Translations under genes and position numbers: made by a program
DNA from: Rhodovarius lipocyclicus
Lineage (GTDB): Bacteria; Pseudomonadota; Alphaproteobacteria; Acetobacterales; Acetobacteraceae
Length of the DNA: 64,000 nucleotides
Direction: 5' to 3'
NCBI RefSeq assembly: GCF_009900765.1
Contig: NZ_JAAABL010000003.1
Coordinates: 62,001 to 126,000 of the forward strand
The notes under the pieces: generated by a model
Databases searched by the model: none
What the model was told of the DNA's origin: nothing
Seen by the model: the letters and a program-made list of their open reading frames with translations, nothing else
Part shown: positions 33,141-42,921 of the stretch, in pieces
Layout: each line of letters starts with the position of its first letter
How positions within the stretch are numbered: position 1 is the first letter of the stretch

Positions 33141-34801
33141 CAGGCGGCCTCCGGCACGGGAATACGGGTGATGTCGAGGCCCCGCTCATCGCCCGAGAGC
33201 AGCAGGTTCACCCGCCAATCCTCCTCGGTTTCCGGGTGGTCGATGCGCTGGTGCGCGCCCCGGCTCTCGGTGCGGGCCAGGGCGGCGGCCACGATGCTGT
33301 CGGCCACCAGCAGCATCTGCCGCAGGTCGAACCAGTCGAGCCGCACCATGTCATGCGGCAGGCCGGGCGCGCCCGGGGGCAGGGGGCCTGCCTCGGCGCG
33401 GATGGCGGCGATGGCGGCACTGGCGCGGGCCAGCCCCGCCGCGTCGCGGAAGGGGCCCGCATGGTCGGCCATGGCGGCCTGCAACGCCACCACCAGGGCG
33501 GCGGTGTTGCGCGCCGGGCCCTCGGCGCCGACCAGCGCCAACGCCTCGGCCGCGGCGGCGGGCGAGAAGGCCGGGCCAGGGGCGGCGCGGGCCGCCTCGG
33601 CACCCGCGATCTTGCCGAAGGCCAGGGCCTCCGTGATCGCATTGCCCGACAGGCGGTTGGCGCCATTGGCGCCGCCCACCACCTCGCCGGCGGCGAACAG
33701 GCCGGGCACATCGGTGCGCATTCCCGTGTCCACCCGCACGCCGCCCATGTGGTAGTGCGCGATGGGCGCGACCTCCACATCGTCGCGCGTCAGGTCGATG
33801 CCATTGGCGGCCAGCTTGTCGATCACCGGGCCGAAGGCTTCGCGCAGCGTGGCCTGCGGCACATGGCGGAAGCTGAGCCAGGCGCCCCCGGCGGGCGAAC
33901 CCCGCCCGGCCGCGACTTCCTGCGTGATGGCATAGGTCGCGAGGTCGCGCGTGGTGGTGTAGCGGCCCTCATCGGTGCCGCCGTAGCGGTCGATGAACTC
34001 CTCCTTCGCACCGTTCAGCAGCCGCCCGCCCAGCTTGTAGCGGAAGGGGTCCCACATGATCGGGTCCATGCCGACCATGCGCGGCGCCAGGTGCCCGATG
34101 GGGAAGAACTGGACGAACTCCATCCCCAGCAGCTTCGCCCCCGCCCGCAGCGCCAGCGCGAAGCCATCGCCCGACATATGGGCGGAGGCGCTGTTGCGCC
34201 GGTACAGCCGCGTCAGGCCCCCGGTGGCCAGGATGGTGGCCTTCGCCTCAATGGTCACGGGCGTGCCGGAGGCGATGTCGAACCCCACGGCGCCGGTCAC
34301 ATGCCCTTCCTGCGTCACCAGATCCGTCACCACCACATCGCCCAGGCGGCGGATGCGCTCATGCCGCTGCAACTGCGTGCGCAGGGTGCGGGAAACCGCG
34401 GGGCCGGTGGACAGGAAATCCACATAGACGCAGCGCGCGCGGTCATGCCCCGGGGCCTGCACGGCGCGCAGGCGGTTGCCGTCCCGCGCCCAGCCGACCT
34501 TCCAGCCCTCCATCTCGCGGATCACATCCACCCCCACCTCGCACAACAGGGCGGCCAGGGCCGGGTCGCACAGACCGCGCCCAGCGGTCAGCGTGTCCTG
34601 GTAGTGGAAATGCCAGTCGTCATCGGCCTCCAGCGCGGCGGCGACGGTCATCTGCGCCATCACGGTGGCGCCGCCACGGCCGATCAGGCTGCGTTCCAGC
34701 AGCAGCACATCGCCCGCGCCCTGGCGGCTGGCCTCGATGGCGGCATACATGCCGGCACCGCCCGCGCCGATGATCAGCACCTCGGTGGTGAAATGTCTCA
34801 T
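33140..34801 (-). CDS. FAD-dependent oxidoreductase, succinate dehydrogenase/fumarate reductase flavoprotein type
   Basis: 553-residue flavoprotein of the SdhA/FrdA/aspartate oxidase superfamily. Seen: the FAD-binding GAGGAGMYAAIEA, LERSLIGRGGATVMAQM (the serine-histidine position typical of SdhA, SHTVAAQGG, is not conserved), HYHMGGVRVDTGM, GLFAAGEVVGGANGANRLSGN. ATG at 34801 is used. With the coupled half-SdhB it forms a probable soluble two-subunit oxidoreductase. No membrane anchor genes are present. The substrate is unlikely to be assured as succinate; a related dicarboxylate or an unsaturated compound is possible. Confidence 0.9.
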   Translation of the reverse strand: MRHFTTEVLIIGAGGAGMYAAIEASRQGAGDVLLLERSLIGRGGATVMAQMTVAAALEADDDWHFHYQDTLTAGRGLCDPALAALLCEVGVDVIREMEGWKVGWARDGNRLRAVQAPGHDRARCVYVDFLSTGPAVSRTLRTQLQRHERIRRLGDVVVTDLVTQEGHVTGAVGFDIASGTPVTIEAKATILATGGLTRLYRRNSASAHMSGDGFALALRAGAKLLGMEFVQFFPIGHLAPRMVGMDPIMWDPFRYKLGGRLLNGAKEEFIDRYGGTDEGRYTTTRDLATYAITQEVAAGRGSPAGGAWLSFRHVPQATLREAFGPVIDKLAANGIDLTRDDVEVAPIAHYHMGGVRVDTGMRTDVPGLFAAGEVVGGANGANRLSGNAITEALAFGKIAGAEAARAAPGPAFSPAAAAEALALVGAEGPARNTAALVVALQAAMADHAGPFRDAAGLARASAAIAAIRAEAGPLPPGAPGLPHDMVRLDWFDLRQMLLVADSIVAAALARTESRGAHQRIDHPETEEDWRVNLLLSGDERGLDITRIPVPEAA

Positions 34802-34912
34802 AGCCGGCAGATGCCCCACAATTGCGCCGTATGCTGAGGATCATGCGCGGCGTGCCCGCGCCGGCCAAGCCCCCGCCGCCGGCCTTTCAGGCGCGGGGGC
34901 GCGGAATGGCCA

Positions 34913-35638
34913 TCAAGCCAGCATGCGCCAGGCCATACCGCCCAGCACCGCGCCATTCAGCACGAACAGCAGGATGGCGACGCGCGCGAAGACCGGCCCG
35001 ATGGCGCGCGAGAAGAAGCCGCCCAGCAGTGCCACCCCCACCAGCCCCGGCGCCGTGCCCGCCGCGAAGGCCGCCATGCCGATAAAGCCGCCCAGCGCCG
35101 ATCCCGAGGCGGCGGCGGCGGCCAGCGCGCCATAGATCATGCCGCAGGGCAGGGCCGAGAGCAGCAGCCCCAGCGCGAAGCCCCGCCACCCGCCCGGGCG
35201 GGCCAGCAGCGCCTGCAATGGCGCCTGGAGCGCCCGTGGAAAGGCGGGCTTCGGCCCCTGGGGCATCCGCAGTCCAGCACGCCGCGCGGCCTCGGCGAAC
35301 ATCAGCAGGGCCGCGAAGACCAGCAGCCCGGCCAACAGCCAGCGCAGGCCGCTGACACCCGCGACGAGCCCCGCCCCGGCGCCCGCCACGGCGCCCAGCA
35401 CCCCGTAACCCAGCATGCGCCCGGCGTGATAGGGCAGCAGCATGGCCCCCATCAGCCGCGACAGCATCGGCCCGCCGGCGCCCTGGCCCGCCTGGGCCAG
35501 CACGAAGGGCGCGCACATGCCCGCGCAATGCGTGACTCCGCCCGCGAGCCCCGCCAGGAACAACGCCCCGGCCATGGCCAGCACGCCGCCCGGGCCCAGC
35601 GCCGTCAGGTCATGCAGGCAGTTGGCGAGGAATTCCAT
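34913..35638 (-). CDS. TauE/SafE- or UreH-like membrane protein
   Basis: 241-residue membrane protein with about six helices. The motif GGVTHCAGMCAPFVLAQ near residue 35 (HC-x-GMC) and a second LLSALPCGMIYGAL identify the UreH/CcdA-related group annotated as sulfite exporter TauE/SafE. Members with these cysteines and histidines are often linked to cbb3 oxidase and copper handling. It lies near hemN and the cco cluster on the same strand, which supports a role in oxidase maturation, though transport of another compound cannot be excluded. Confidence 0.87.
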   Translation of the reverse strand: MEFLANCLHDLTALGPGGVLAMAGALFLAGLAGGVTHCAGMCAPFVLAQAGQGAGGPMLSRLMGAMLLPYHAGRMLGYGVLGAVAGAGAGLVAGVSGLRWLLAGLLVFAALLMFAEAARRAGLRMPQGPKPAFPRALQAPLQALLARPGGWRGFALGLLLSALPCGMIYGALAAAAASGSALGGFIGMAAFAAGTAPGLVGVALLGGFFSRAIGPVFARVAILLFVLNGAVLGGMAWRMLA

Positions 35639-35713
35639 GATCAGCGCCCGATCCGCTGAGATCGGAAGCGCTGAAACGGCCGATCAACCAAGGGTAAGGG
35701 CATGGTTCATGCC

Positions 35714-37030
35714 TCACACCGCGGCGGAATGCCGCCCGGCCTTGGCCAGCCAGGCATCGAAGGCCGCGGCCACCACGCGCACGAAGGGCCGCCCGCGCGA
35801 CGTCATCGTCACCCAGCGCCCGCGCACCAGCACCATGCCGGCCTCCATCAGCGGCACCAGGGTGGGCATGGCGTCGGGCAGCAGGTCGGCCGGCACCTCG
35901 ACCATGAAGTCGCACATCAGGCGCTCGATCACGGCCCCCCGGCGGCGGTCGTCATCGGTCAGCTCAAGCCCACGGATGGTGGCGAAGCGGCCCTGCTTGA
36001 TGGTGTTGCGATAGGTGCGGATATCGGGCTGATTCTGCACGAAACCCTGCGGCAGCTTGCCGATGGAGGACGCACCCAGCCCCAGCAGCGCATCCGCCGT
36101 ATCGTCGGTGTAGCCCTGGAAATTGCGCATCAACCGCCCCTCACGCGCAGCGATCGCCAGAGCATCGTCCGGGCGGGTGAAATGGTCCAGCCCGATGGCG
36201 GTGTAGCCGAGCCCCGCCAGCAGGCGCCGGGCGGCCTCCGCCTGCTCCAACCGCGCCTGGGCGCCGGGCAGCCAGGATTCCTGGATCAGCTTCTGCTGCT
36301 TGCGCATCCAGGGCACATGGGCATAGCCGAACAGGGCGATGCGGTCCGGCGACAGGCTGTGGGCCATCAGCAGGCTGCGTTCCAGCTCGTCGCACCCCTG
36401 GTGCGGCAGGCCGTACATCAGGTCCAGGTTGATGGCGTCGATCCCGGCCTCCCGCAGGTGGCCGACGCCGGCCATCACCACCTCGAAGGGCTGGATGCGG
36501 CCGATGGCGCGCTGCACCTCGGCGTTGAAATCCTGCGCGCCCAGGCTGGCGCGGGTGATGCCGAGGCGCGCGAGGCCCCGCGCCAGGGCCTGGTCCAGCC
36601 CGCGCGGGTCCAGCTCGATCGCGTGCTCCGTCACATGAGACAGGTCGAAGCGGGCCGCGATGTGGGCTATCACCTGCTCCATGCCCGGCAGGCCCAGCAT
36701 GGTGGGGGTGCCGCCGCCCCAATGGATGCGCGTGACACGCCGCGCCTGGGTGTGGCTGGCCACCAGCTCCACCTCCGCCAGCAGCCCTTCCAGATAGGCC
36801 ATGACGGGTTCGGGGTGGTTCACCGCCTGGGTGTGGCAGCCGCAATAGGTGCACAGCGCGGTGCAGAAAGGCACATGCAGATAGAGCGACAGCCCGGTTT
36901 CCGTCGGCAATGCCTCCAGCCAGCGGGCATAGGTGTCCGCATCGACGCCCGGGTGGAAATGGGGCGCGGTGGGATAGGAGGTGTAGCGCGGCACGGCGCG
37001 CTCGGCGAAAGCCAGGCGGTCCTCGGACAT
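35714..37030 (-). CDS. hemN: Oxygen-independent coproporphyrinogen III dehydrogenase
   Basis: 438-residue radical SAM enzyme that decarboxylates coproporphyrinogen III to protoporphyrinogen IX when oxygen is scarce. The [4Fe-4S] ligands are C56, C60 and C63 in HVPFCTALCTYCGC; the extra cysteine C65 is typical of HemN proper. It also has PRYTSYPTAPHF at the N-terminus and IHWGGGTPT. The Met before SEDRLAF has the right length; the frame stays open far upstream only because of the kinase gene's shadow. A perfect FNR box lies about 59 bp upstream, matching low-oxygen induction for haem supply to cbb3 oxidase. Confidence 0.96.
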   Translation of the reverse strand: MSEDRLAFAERAVPRYTSYPTAPHFHPGVDADTYARWLEALPTETGLSLYLHVPFCTALCTYCGCHTQAVNHPEPVMAYLEGLLAEVELVASHTQARRVTRIHWGGGTPTMLGLPGMEQVIAHIAARFDLSHVTEHAIELDPRGLDQALARGLARLGITRASLGAQDFNAEVQRAIGRIQPFEVVMAGVGHLREAGIDAINLDLMYGLPHQGCDELERSLLMAHSLSPDRIALFGYAHVPWMRKQQKLIQESWLPGAQARLEQAEAARRLLAGLGYTAIGLDHFTRPDDALAIAAREGRLMRNFQGYTDDTADALLGLGASSIGKLPQGFVQNQPDIRTYRNTIKQGRFATIRGLELTDDDRRRGAVIERLMCDFMVEVPADLLPDAMPTLVPLMEAGMVLVRGRWVTMTSRGRPFVRVVAAAFDAWLAKAGRHSAAV

Positions 37031-37082
37031 GGAAAGCCCTTTCAATTCTAGGCTTCCATGCCAGGGCAGCGGTGCCCCCGCG

Positions 37083-37096
37083 TTGATGCGGATCAA
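37083..37096. promoter_or_regulatory. Perfect FNR box upstream of hemN
   Basis: TTGAT-GCGG-ATCAA matches the FNR consensus at every fixed position. It is centred about 59 bp upstream of hemN and contains the stop codon of the kinase gene, so promoter and coding end overlap. Confidence 0.88.
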
Positions 37097-38667
37097 GGCG
37101 CTATGGGAGAAAGATCGATCACCACGCGATTGTCGAGGCGGAAATGCCGCAGCTGCGTGCCGGGTGCCAATTCCAGCAGCAGGGCGCCGTTCCGCTCGGC
37201 GGTGGCGCGCAGCGGCGCCACCGTCGGCAGGCCGCGCGGCATGCAGGTGGCGCCGGGGAAGGTCAGCAGCGCGGCGTCGCCCTGGCGCTCCAGCCGATAG
37301 GGGGTGGGGGTGCGCCATTCCAGCACCAACCGCGTGTAGGTGGGGTGCCGGGCGGCACGGACCACGAGCTGCGCCGGGCCACAGGCGGGCAAGGTAGGCA
37401 CGGGCGCGGGAGGCGGGGCGGCTTCGGCCGGAGGCGGCACAGGTTCCGGGAGCGCGGCCGGGGCGGGCGCCACGGCTTCGGGTTCGGCGGGTGCTTCCGG
37501 CGCGCGTTCCGCCACGGGGGCCGGCGGCTCCGGCGTCACATTGGCGAATTGCGGGGCTTCCGGCTCCCTCGCGCGCAGCTGCGGCGGGGCGGGCTCCGGT
37601 TCCGGCATGGCCAGCGCGGCCTGCGGCGCGGGGCGGCCCAGCCAGCCCCACACGCCGACGCCACCCAACCCCGCGCCCAGCAACAAGGCCAGCGCCACCG
37701 GCCAGATTGGCCGCCGGGCGGGCGGCGGAGGCACAGGCGCCACCACTAGCACCGGGCGCGGCGCCAACGGCGCCTCGGGCGCGCGCAGGGCTTGGCGCAA
37801 TGCCTCCGCCATCGCGGCGGCGCTGGGGAAGCGGTCGCCCGGCTCCTTCGCCAGGGCGCGGGCCACCACCAGATCCAGCGCGCCGGGCAGACCGGGGGCC
37901 AGGCTGGAGGGGGCAGGGGGCTCCTGCCGCAGGATGGCATTGAAAATGGCCGGCACATGCCCCGCGAAGGGGCGCTCGCCGGTCAGCATCTCATGCAGGA
38001 CGATGCCCACGGCCCAGATGTCGGTGCGCGGCGTGATCTCGCCATGCTGCAACTGTTCCGGCGCCATGGCGTAGGGTGTGCCGAGCATGTCGCCCGCCAC
38101 GGTCATGTCCGTGGCCTCGACGCGCGCGATGCCGAAATCGACCAGCCGCACCTGGCCCAGCCTTTCCTCGGCTGTCGCGGTCAGCAGGATGTTGGCGGGC
38201 TTCACATCCCGGTGGACGATGCCGCGGTCATGTGCGGCCTGCAGCGCGTCCAGCAGGTCGCAGGTCACGCGCACGGCCTCGGCCAGGGGCGGACGGCCCT
38301 GTTCCAGCACCTGGCGCAGCGTGTCGCCGATCACCAGCTCCATCACGATCCAGGCGAAATCCGGCATCTCGCCGAAATCGTGCACGGAGACGATGCCGGG
38401 ATGGGACAGCCGGGCGAGCGACTTCGCCTCCCGGTAGAAGCGCAGCAATTCGTCGCGGCTGGCCCCCCGCAGGGGCATGGTCTTCAGCGCGACCAGCCGG
38501 GCGAGGTTGCGGTCATAGGCCTCGAACACCGTGCCGAAGGCACCGCGCCCGATCATGTCCCGGATCTCGTAGCGTTCGGCTACCAGGGCGCCGATCATGC
38601 CCGTCTGGCTGGCGCCAGCGCCGTGGGTGGCATCGGGCCCGCCGCTGAAACTGCTATCCTGCGGCAT
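37093..38667 (-). CDS. Membrane Ser/Thr protein kinase with an AMIN-like C-terminal domain
   Basis: 524-residue PknB-type kinase. The kinase domain (about residues 33-300) has the glycine loop IGRGAFGTVFEAYD, K62, HRDVKPANIL with catalytic D153, and DFG at 175-177 in LVDFGIAR. A proline-rich linker and one membrane helix follow (about 318-342), and a long Pro/Ala/Glu spacer (about 345-430) leads to a periplasmic domain. That last domain (LVLEWRTPTPYRLER, FRLDNRVVIDLSP) resembles AMIN domains of cell-wall proteins. So the kinase may sense envelope or glycan signals. ATG at 38667 is chosen; an earlier in-frame Met exists at 38724. Confidence 0.9.
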   Translation of the reverse strand: MPQDSSFSGGPDATHGAGASQTGMIGALVAERYEIRDMIGRGAFGTVFEAYDRNLARLVALKTMPLRGASRDELLRFYREAKSLARLSHPGIVSVHDFGEMPDFAWIVMELVIGDTLRQVLEQGRPPLAEAVRVTCDLLDALQAAHDRGIVHRDVKPANILLTATAEERLGQVRLVDFGIARVEATDMTVAGDMLGTPYAMAPEQLQHGEITPRTDIWAVGIVLHEMLTGERPFAGHVPAIFNAILRQEPPAPSSLAPGLPGALDLVVARALAKEPGDRFPSAAAMAEALRQALRAPEAPLAPRPVLVVAPVPPPPARRPIWPVALALLLGAGLGGVGVWGWLGRPAPQAALAMPEPEPAPPQLRAREPEAPQFANVTPEPPAPVAERAPEAPAEPEAVAPAPAALPEPVPPPAEAAPPPAPVPTLPACGPAQLVVRAARHPTYTRLVLEWRTPTPYRLERQGDAALLTFPGATCMPRGLPTVAPLRATAERNGALLLELAPGTQLRHFRLDNRVVIDLSPIAP

Positions 38668-38814
38668 GCGCCGGCTGGGCCCCTTCCTTGCGGCCACAGG
38701 GGCCACGGACCGGCAGTCTATCATTCAAATGTTTAACGCGAACTTCGCCATCGGCCATGATCGGATGAAATTTGTCACCCAAGCCCCGGAAATACCGACG
38801 AATTGCATGAAAAC

Positions 38815-38890
38815 TGGTGAGCCGGGCGGGACTCGAACCCGCGACCACATGATTAAAAGTCACGTGCTCTACCAACTGAGCTACCGGCCC
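38815..38890 (-). tRNA. tRNA-Lys (anticodon TTT)
   Basis: A 76-base cloverleaf can be folded: acceptor GGGCCGG paired with CCGGCTC (one G-T), D-arm AGCTCAGTTGGTAGAGC, anticodon loop CTTTTAA with TTT at its centre, T-arm with GGTTCGAGTCC and an encoded CCA end. The TTT anticodon reads AAA/AAG lysine codons. Confidence 0.97.
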
Positions 38891-38897
38891 TGGCAGC

Positions 38898-38917
38898 GCG
38901 CCGGGTGAGCCCGGCGC
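38898..38917. terminator. GC hairpin between the cyclophilin gene and tRNA-Lys
   Basis: A perfect 8-bp stem, GCGCCGGG with CCCGGCGC, closes the tetraloop TGAG. A second imperfect hairpin (GCGCGCTGCC with GGCA-GA-GCGCGC) lies just to its right, at about 38922-38953. Neither is followed by a T-run. They may end the cyclophilin transcript or separate it from the tRNA. Confidence 0.4.
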
Positions 38918-38973
38918 ACGGCGCGCGCTGCCTCATGGGGCAGAGCGCGCCGCTCGTCAATCAGCCCCCAGCC

Positions 38974-39543
38974 TTATGCCGGGTCGGCGGCCACGCGCAT
39001 GCGGATGATCTTGTCCGGATCGCGCACCTGGCCGGACTGGCCGGCGCCGCGCTTGATCTTGTCCACCGTCTCCATCCCGGCCACGACCTGGCCCCAGATG
39101 GTGTACTGGCCGTCCAGGAAGCTGCCCGGGGCGAACATGATGAAGAACTGGCTGTTCGCGCTGTTCGGGTCCTGGGTGCGGGCCATGCCGCAGGTGCCGC
39201 GCAGGAAGCGCGCGCGCGACGGCTGGCTGAACTCGGCCGGCAGGTTCGGCAGGTCGGAACCGCCCGTGCCGGTGCCGGTCGGGTCGCCGCCCTGGGCCAT
39301 GAAGCCCTCGATCACGCGGTGGAACACGACGCCGTTGTAGAAGCCGCGGCGCGTGAGCGTCTTGATGCGCTCCACGTGCTGCGGCGCCAGGTCGGGGCGC
39401 AGCTGAATGGTGACGGTGCCGTCCTTCAGCTCCATCAGCAGGGTGTTCTCGGGGTCCTGCGCGCGCTGGGCGTCGGCTTCGGTGCTGTCGGACATGATGG
39501 CTCCAGCTAAAGGAATGGTGGCAAGCAGGGCACGGCGTTGCAT
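38974..39543 (-). CDS. Cyclophilin-type peptidyl-prolyl isomerase
   Basis: 189-residue cyclophilin (PPIase) that speeds cis-trans proline isomerisation. Catalytic-region motifs are VVFHRVIEGFMAQGGDPTGTG, seen as FHRVIEGFMAQGGDP, then NSANSQFFIMF and the WGQVVAGMETVDKI strand. ATG at 39543 has AGGGAG upstream and gives an N-terminus (QRRALLATIPLAGA) that resembles an export signal. A start at 39495 (MSDSTEADAQ) would give a cytoplasmic form. It lies 14 bp after coaD on the same strand. Confidence 0.93.
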   Translation of the reverse strand: MQRRALLATIPLAGAIMSDSTEADAQRAQDPENTLLMELKDGTVTIQLRPDLAPQHVERIKTLTRRGFYNGVVFHRVIEGFMAQGGDPTGTGTGGSDLPNLPAEFSQPSRARFLRGTCGMARTQDPNSANSQFFIMFAPGSFLDGQYTIWGQVVAGMETVDKIKRGAGQSGQVRDPDKIIRMRVAADPA

Positions 39544-39556
39544 GCGGTGCTCCCTT

Positions 39557-40072
39557 TTATTGCGGCGAAGGTTGCGGGGAAACACGGGCGAGGGTGCGTT
39601 CCAGCGTCAGCTTCGGGACGAAGGAGGAGATGTCCCCGCCCAGATTCGCGATCTCCTTGACGAAGCGCGAGGAGATGAACTGGTTCGTCTCGCTCGCCGT
39701 CAGGAACACCGTCTCGATGTCGTTGTCCAGACGGCGGTTCATCCCCGCCATCTGGAATTCGTAGTCGAAATCGGACACGGCACGCAGGCCACGGATGATC
39801 ATCTGCGCACCCACCTGCCGCGCGAAACCGATGAGCAGCCCGGTGAAGGGCATCACATCGATCTTCATGCCATAACGCGCGGCGAACTTGTCGGTTTCGG
39901 CCCGGACCAGCTCCGCCCGCTCATCGAGCGGGAACAGCGGCCCCTTGCCGATATTGATCGCGACACCCACCACTAGGCGGTCAACAAGACGCGCCGCGCG
40001 GCCGATGATGTCGAGATGGCCGTTGGTCACCGGGTCGAATGTGCCCGGATAAAGGGCCACCCGTTCAGGCAT
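39557..40072 (-). CDS. coaD: Phosphopantetheine adenylyltransferase
   Basis: 171-residue CoaD, which makes dephospho-CoA from 4'-phosphopantetheine and ATP in coenzyme A synthesis. It has the nucleotidyltransferase motif [16 protein letters not shown] (H19 in T/HxGH form), [18 protein letters not shown] and the C-terminal [13 protein letters not shown] at 40072 overlaps the gyrA 3' end by 8 bp and has AGGA about 9 bp upstream. The gyrA-coaD-cyclophilin order is common in alphaproteobacteria. Confidence 0.96.
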   Translation of the reverse strand: MPERVALYPGTFDPVTNGHLDIIGRAARLVDRLVVGVAINIGKGPLFPLDERAELVRAETDKFAARYGMKIDVMPFTGLLIGFARQVGAQMIIRGLRAVSDFDYEFQMAGMNRRLDNDIETVFLTASETNQFISSRFVKEIANLGGDISSFVPKLTLERTLARVSPQPSPQ

Positions 40073-42800
40073 CTGGTTCTTCCTCCCCACTGTCGAGAAC
40101 AGGGAAGCAGCTCGTGATGTGCTCCCCTTCCTCCATGCGCAGCATGGTCACCCCCATGGCCTGACGGCCGGTGATGCGCACCTGGTCGGAGGGCAGGCGG
40201 ATGAGCCGCCCGCCATCGGTCACCATCATCACGTCGTCGCCCGGGTTCACCAGGAAGCTGGCGGCGACCGCGCGGCCCGTGCGCGCGGAGAAGCCGATAT
40301 TCGTGATGCCCTGACCGCCACGGCCCGTCACCCGGTACTCGTAGGCGCTGGATTTCTTGCCGAAACCCTGGTCGGTGATGGTCAGGATGAACTGTTCGGC
40401 CAGCTCCAGCGCGGCGATGCGCTCGGGGCTCAGCGTCACTTCGGCCGCGACCTCGGCCTCCTCCTCGGGGATCGGCGCGGTCTCGACTTCCTCGGCGCCC
40501 ACGGCACGGCGCTTGGCCCCGGCATAGCGCAGATAGGCGGCCCGTTCCTCGACGGTGGTCTCCACATGGCTCAGCACCGCCAGCGAGATCACCACATCGT
40601 CGCCCAGCAGGCGGATGCCGCGCACGCCGCTGCTGTCGCGCCCGGCGAAGACGCGCAGCGTCTCGCTTTCCGCCACGAAGCGGATGCACTTGCCCGCGCG
40701 GGTCGAGAGGAACACGTCGTCGCCCTCGCGGCAGGTGGCCACACCCACCAGCGCGTCACCCTCATCCAGCTTCATGGCGATCAGGCCGGAAGCGCGGACA
40801 TTCTTGAAGTCCGACAGGCGGTTGCGGCGCACATTGCCCTGCACGGTGGCGAAGACCAGATGCAGGTTCTCCCACAGGCTTTCATCCTGCGGCAGCGGCA
40901 GCACGGCGGTGATGCCCTCGCCTTCCTGCAAGGCCAGCAACTGGCGCAGGCTGCGGCCACGGCCGTTCGGCCCGCCCTCGGGCAGCTGCCAGACCTTGCT
41001 GCGGAAGGCGATGCCACGGCTGGTGAAGAACAGCACCCATTGATGCGTGTGCGCGACGAAGCTGCGCATCACCACATCGTCCTCACGCGTGGAGGCCGCC
41101 GAACGCCCGCGCCCGCCGCGGTTCTGCGCGCGGAAGGTGTCGAGCGGCGTGCGCTTCACATAGCCGTCGCGGGTGATGGTCACGACCATGGTGCCCGGCT
41201 CGATCAGGCTCTCATCGTCCAGATCGGCCACCACATCGTCGATGCGCGTCAGGCGGGGGCTGGCGATCTGGCCGCGCACGGCGATCAGCTCCCCGGTCAT
41301 CACCTCCATCCGGCGCGGGCGGGAGCCCAGGATGTCCAGCAGGTCGCGGATGGTCTCACCCACCTCGCCCAGCTCGTTGGTGATCTTGTCGCGCTCCAGG
41401 CCCGTCAGGCGCTGCAGGCGCAGTTCCAGGATGCCGCGCGCCTGGGCTTCTGTCAGGCGCACCGTGCCCTCGGGGGTGATGACGTTGCCCTCGTCCTGGA
41501 TCAGTTCCAGCAGCACGCCGACATCGCCGGCCGGCCAGTCACGGGACATCAGGGCCACGCGGGCGCTGGCGGCATCCGGGCTTTCGCGGATGACGCGGAT
41601 CACGGCGTCGATATTGGCCACCGCGATGGCCAGGCCGATCAGGTTGTGGCCGCGCTCCCGCGCCTTGGCCAGGCGGTAGCGGGACCGGCGGAGGATCACG
41701 TCCTCCCGAAAGCGGATGAAGGCCAGCAGCGCGTCGCGCAGGCCCATCTGCTCCGGCGTGCCGTCGTTCAGCGCCAGGAAGTTCACGGCGAAGCTGATCT
41801 GCAGCTGCGTCATCCGGTAGAGCTGGTTCAGCACCACCTCCGCCGTCGCCTCGCGCTTCAGCTCGATCACGATGCGCAGGCCCTCGCGGTCGCTCTCGTC
41901 GCGCAGGTCGGAGATGCCCTCGATCGCCTTGGCGCGCGTCAGCTCCGCGATCTTCTCGATCAGCGAGGACTTGTTCACCTGGTACGGGATTTCCGACACC
42001 ACGATCATCTGCCGGCCGCCGCGCATCTCCTCGATCTCGCAGGCCGCGCGCAGCGGGATGGAGCCGCGCCCGGTCTCGAAGGCCGAGCGGATGCCCGAGC
42101 GCCCGAGGATGATGCCGCCCGTGGGGAAATCCGGCCCCGGGATGATCTTCATCAGCTCCTCGAGGCTGGTCGCCGGGTCCTCGATCAGCTTAAGGGTGGC
42201 GTCGATCACCTCGCCGGGGTTGTGCGTCGGGATGTTGGTGGCCATGCCCACCGCGATGCCGTTGGCGCCATTGACCAGCAGGTTCGGGTAGGCGGCGGGC
42301 AGCACCCGCGGCTCCTGGGAGCTTTCGTCGTAGTTCGGCTGGAACTCGACCGTGTCCTCGTCGATGCCTTCCAGCAGGGCGGCGGCGGCCTTGGCCAGCC
42401 GGGCTTCCGTGTACCGCATGGCGGCGGCCGCATCGCCGTCCATGGAGCCGAAATTGCCCTGGCCGTCGATCAGCGGCACACGCATGGAGAAAGGCTGCGC
42501 CATGCGCACCATGGCGTCATAGATCGCGCTGTCGCCATGCGGGTGATACTTACCCATCACGTCGCCGACCACGCGGGCGGATTTGCGGTGGGGCTTGTCG
42601 GCGCCGTAGCCGGCCTCATGCATCGCGAACAAGATGCGGCGATGCACGGGCTTCAGGCCGTCCCGCACATCGGGCAATGCGCGGGAGACGATCACGCTCA
42701 TGGCGTAATCGAGGAAGCTCTTGCGCATCTCCCGCGCGATACCGATGGGCGCCACATCATAGCGCGGTGCTTCGGGCGGGGTATCCGGTGTGTCGCTCAA
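40065..42800 (-). CDS. gyrA: DNA gyrase subunit A
   Basis: 911-residue GyrA, which cuts and rejoins DNA during supercoiling by gyrase. The catalytic tyrosine is Y130 in [12 protein letters not shown]. The quinolone-determining region [17 protein letters not shown] keeps the serine (S91) and aspartate (D95) linked with drug sensitivity. The C-terminal beta-pinwheel carries the GyrA-box-like QNRGGRGRS. The start seems to be TTG at 42800, giving the N-terminus (M)SDTPDTPPE; the only alternative in frame is GTG at 42860. It overlaps coaD by 8 bp. Confidence 0.97.
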   Translation of the reverse strand: MSDTPDTPPEAPRYDVAPIGIAREMRKSFLDYAMSVIVSRALPDVRDGLKPVHRRILFAMHEAGYGADKPHRKSARVVGDVMGKYHPHGDSAIYDAMVRMAQPFSMRVPLIDGQGNFGSMDGDAAAAMRYTEARLAKAAAALLEGIDEDTVEFQPNYDESSQEPRVLPAAYPNLLVNGANGIAVGMATNIPTHNPGEVIDATLKLIEDPATSLEELMKIIPGPDFPTGGIILGRSGIRSAFETGRGSIPLRAACEIEEMRGGRQMIVVSEIPYQVNKSSLIEKIAELTRAKAIEGISDLRDESDREGLRIVIELKREATAEVVLNQLYRMTQLQISFAVNFLALNDGTPEQMGLRDALLAFIRFREDVILRRSRYRLAKARERGHNLIGLAIAVANIDAVIRVIRESPDAASARVALMSRDWPAGDVGVLLELIQDEGNVITPEGTVRLTEAQARGILELRLQRLTGLERDKITNELGEVGETIRDLLDILGSRPRRMEVMTGELIAVRGQIASPRLTRIDDVVADLDDESLIEPGTMVVTITRDGYVKRTPLDTFRAQNRGGRGRSAASTREDDVVMRSFVAHTHQWVLFFTSRGIAFRSKVWQLPEGGPNGRGRSLRQLLALQEGEGITAVLPLPQDESLWENLHLVFATVQGNVRRNRLSDFKNVRASGLIAMKLDEGDALVGVATCREGDDVFLSTRAGKCIRFVAESETLRVFAGRDSSGVRGIRLLGDDVVISLAVLSHVETTVEERAAYLRYAGAKRRAVGAEEVETAPIPEEEAEVAAEVTLSPERIAALELAEQFILTITDQGFGKKSSAYEYRVTGRGGQGITNIGFSARTGRAVAASFLVNPGDDVMMVTDGGRLIRLPSDQVRITGRQAMGVTMLRMEEGEHITSCFPVLDSGEEEPDA

Positions 42801-42921
42801 GGGGTGCTCTTGGCTTTCAGGGCATAAGGATTGGCGCGCCGGAATCACCCCGCGCGCCACATTCGGTCACACTCGTATAGGCGTTCCGGGCGCCCTCGCC
42901 AACAGCCCCGGAAGCCCTTGA

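Noticed and set aside
38597-38908. A 103-codon open frame crossing the tRNA-Lys gene
   Set aside because: Its C-terminus (GGTRTRDHMIKSHVLYQLSYR) is the well-known false translation of tRNA antisense sequence.
40119-42827. A 902-codon open frame antisense to gyrA
   Set aside because: It is a mirror of a highly conserved gene with low-complexity composition and no family resemblance.
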